DNA of 64,000 nucleotides, taken from NCBI RefSeq assembly GCF_020740795.1, contig NC_067285.1:75988342-76052341 (forward strand). The letters are read 5' to 3'. The notes below the pieces were generated by a model. The model worked only from the letters and a program-made list of their open reading frames with translations. It was not told where the DNA came from and made no database searches. The translations under genes and the position numbers were made by a program. Origin of the DNA: Apus apus. Its lineage: Eukaryota > Chordata > Aves > Apodiformes > Apodidae. This document shows, one piece after another, positions 63,500 to 64,000 of the stretch; positions within the stretch are counted from its first letter, which is position 1, and each line of letters starts with the position of its first letter.

Positions 63500-64000
63500 T
63501 TCTCTGCTTTCAGAACGCAGTACTGAACCTGTGACCACCAGGGCCCGCAAACGGCACTGCCGCTACCCAGCCCCTCACGGCGCACGGCCCCAGGCGGCCG
63601 GAGAACGTTCCAGCCACGGCGACTCGGGACACCGAGCCGGCCGGGCCGCGCAGGCCGCGGAGCTCAGCCCTCTCACGCCGCCCGGTCAGGACATCGCCCC
63701 CAGCCCCCGCCCCCGCGGACAACCCGTACTCGTCTCGCCCCAAACCTTTTATTTCCCCTCCTCTCCCTCCCGTTTTCGGGCGAAAGCGCAGACACCCGGG
63801 CTCCCTCCGCCCTCCCGCGGCCCGGGCCGCCGCTCCCGCCCCGCCCCCCCGGCCCAGCGCGCCCTCCCGGCCCAGCGCGCCCTCCCGCTGCCGCCGCCCG
63901 CAACGGCCGCGCGCGCGCCCCGCGAGGGCCAACCGGCCCCGCCCCGGGGAGCGGGGGGGGGAGCGGGGAGGGCCTCGGCGCCCGGGGGCGGCCCGGCCGG
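63500..64000 (-). promoter_or_regulatory. CBR4: CpG island, likely CBR4 promoter
   Basis: From about 63,420, and strongly from 63,540, the sequence becomes very GC-rich with dense CpG, in contrast to the AT-rich remainder. It has GC boxes (CCCCGCCCCG near 63938, GGGGGCGG near 63984) and no TATA box, as for a housekeeping mitochondrial-enzyme gene. It continues beyond the window. The - strand open frames of 76 and 140 codons here are GC-rich read-through without domains. The exact first exon and donor (candidates are - strand GTGAGA at about 63676 and GTGAGG at about 63579) are not resolved. Confidence 0.75.
63851..63886. repeat. Perfect 18-bp tandem duplication in the CpG island
   Basis: GGCCCAGCGCGCCCTCCC occurs twice in immediate succession (63851-63868 and 63869-63886). 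Confidence 0.95.

Larger units (their letters stand above)
61233..63500 (-). other. CBR4: CBR4 5' UTR / probable 5' non-coding intron
   Basis: About 2.3 kb separate the CBR4 ATG from the CpG island. An acceptor-like ATTATTTTTGAAG directly precedes the ATG on the - strand, which would fit a non-coding first exon in the island spliced to the ATG, but the site is mediocre. The stretch contains a small CR1 3' remnant and an AT microsatellite, both listed. No other gene is seen. Confidence 0.5.
57225..63950 (-). other. CBR4: CBR4 gene (carbonyl reductase family member 4)
   Basis: CBR4 is a mitochondrial short-chain dehydrogenase/reductase. In mammals it forms a heterotetramer with HSD17B8, in which CBR4 supplies the NADPH-dependent 3-ketoacyl-ACP reductase activity of mitochondrial fatty-acid synthesis; it also reduces quinones. 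Five exons (142, 121, 137, 135 and 179 coding nt) total 714 nt, or 237 residues plus stop, the same length as human CBR4. Visible motifs are the dinucleotide-binding GGSRGIG (9-15), NAAG (82-85), and the catalytic Ser135, Tyr148 and Lys152 in [25 protein letters not shown] context. The C-terminus VVDGGLQLMT is typical. All introns are GT-AG. The gene is convergent with PALLD. The 5' end is assigned to the CpG island by inference. Confidence 0.96.

Noticed and set aside
63510..63932. 140-codon open frame on the - strand in the CpG island
   Set aside because: Composition is driven by GC-richness (Gly/Ala/Arg runs), it has no domain, and it lies where a CBR4 promoter or 5' UTR is expected.
1..64000. 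CRISPR arrays, bacterial operons, tRNA or rRNA genes
   Set aside because: No regularly spaced repeats or prokaryotic gene organisation, and no cloverleaf or rRNA core sequence was noticed; the window is vertebrate nuclear DNA.

Overview
The window is vertebrate nuclear DNA, almost certainly from a bird. It has split genes with GT-AG introns, an AT-rich background with one CpG island at the right end, avian-type CR1 LINE copies in both orientations, and a GC-rich LTR-like insertion that resembles avian ERVL elements. I cannot name the species.

Positions 1 to about 45,550 hold the 3' two-thirds of PALLD (palladin) on the + strand. Twelve coding exons (8484 to 43534) splice in frame with consistent phases: a long polyproline exon, four exons for the linker that contains the alpha-actinin-binding region, and seven exons covering Ig domains 3, 4 and 5 and the C-terminus. 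Everything left of 8484 is intron; the exons for Ig1, Ig2 and the long-isoform N-terminus lie outside the window. A Met at 8665 corresponds to the start of the roughly 90-kDa isoform, giving about 694 residues if every exon found here is used. The 3' UTR runs to a poly(A) signal at 45529-45534.

Positions about 45,550 to 57,225 are intergenic, with one long, decayed, antisense CR1 retrotransposon (about 54,305 to 56,430).

Positions about 57,225 to 64,000 hold CBR4 (carbonyl reductase family member 4, the beta subunit of mitochondrial 3-ketoacyl-ACP reductase) on the - strand. Its five coding exons join into exactly 237 codons plus a stop, with an intact SDR nucleotide-binding motif, NAAG motif and Ser-Tyr-Lys catalytic triad. 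A strong CpG island at 63,500-64,000 is the likely promoter, probably with a non-coding first exon. PALLD and CBR4 are convergent, as in the human 4q32.3 region; they are not functionally linked.

I found no novel gene system. The points most worth checking concern splicing and transposon exaptation: a GC-AG intron in PALLD, a run of weak donors around a 17-codon cassette exon, a possible alternative terminal exon at 31193, an LTR-like element just upstream of the exon where the short isoform begins, and a NAGNAG tandem acceptor in CBR4. Several perfect inverted repeats and a G-quadruplex-prone CpG island are also listed.
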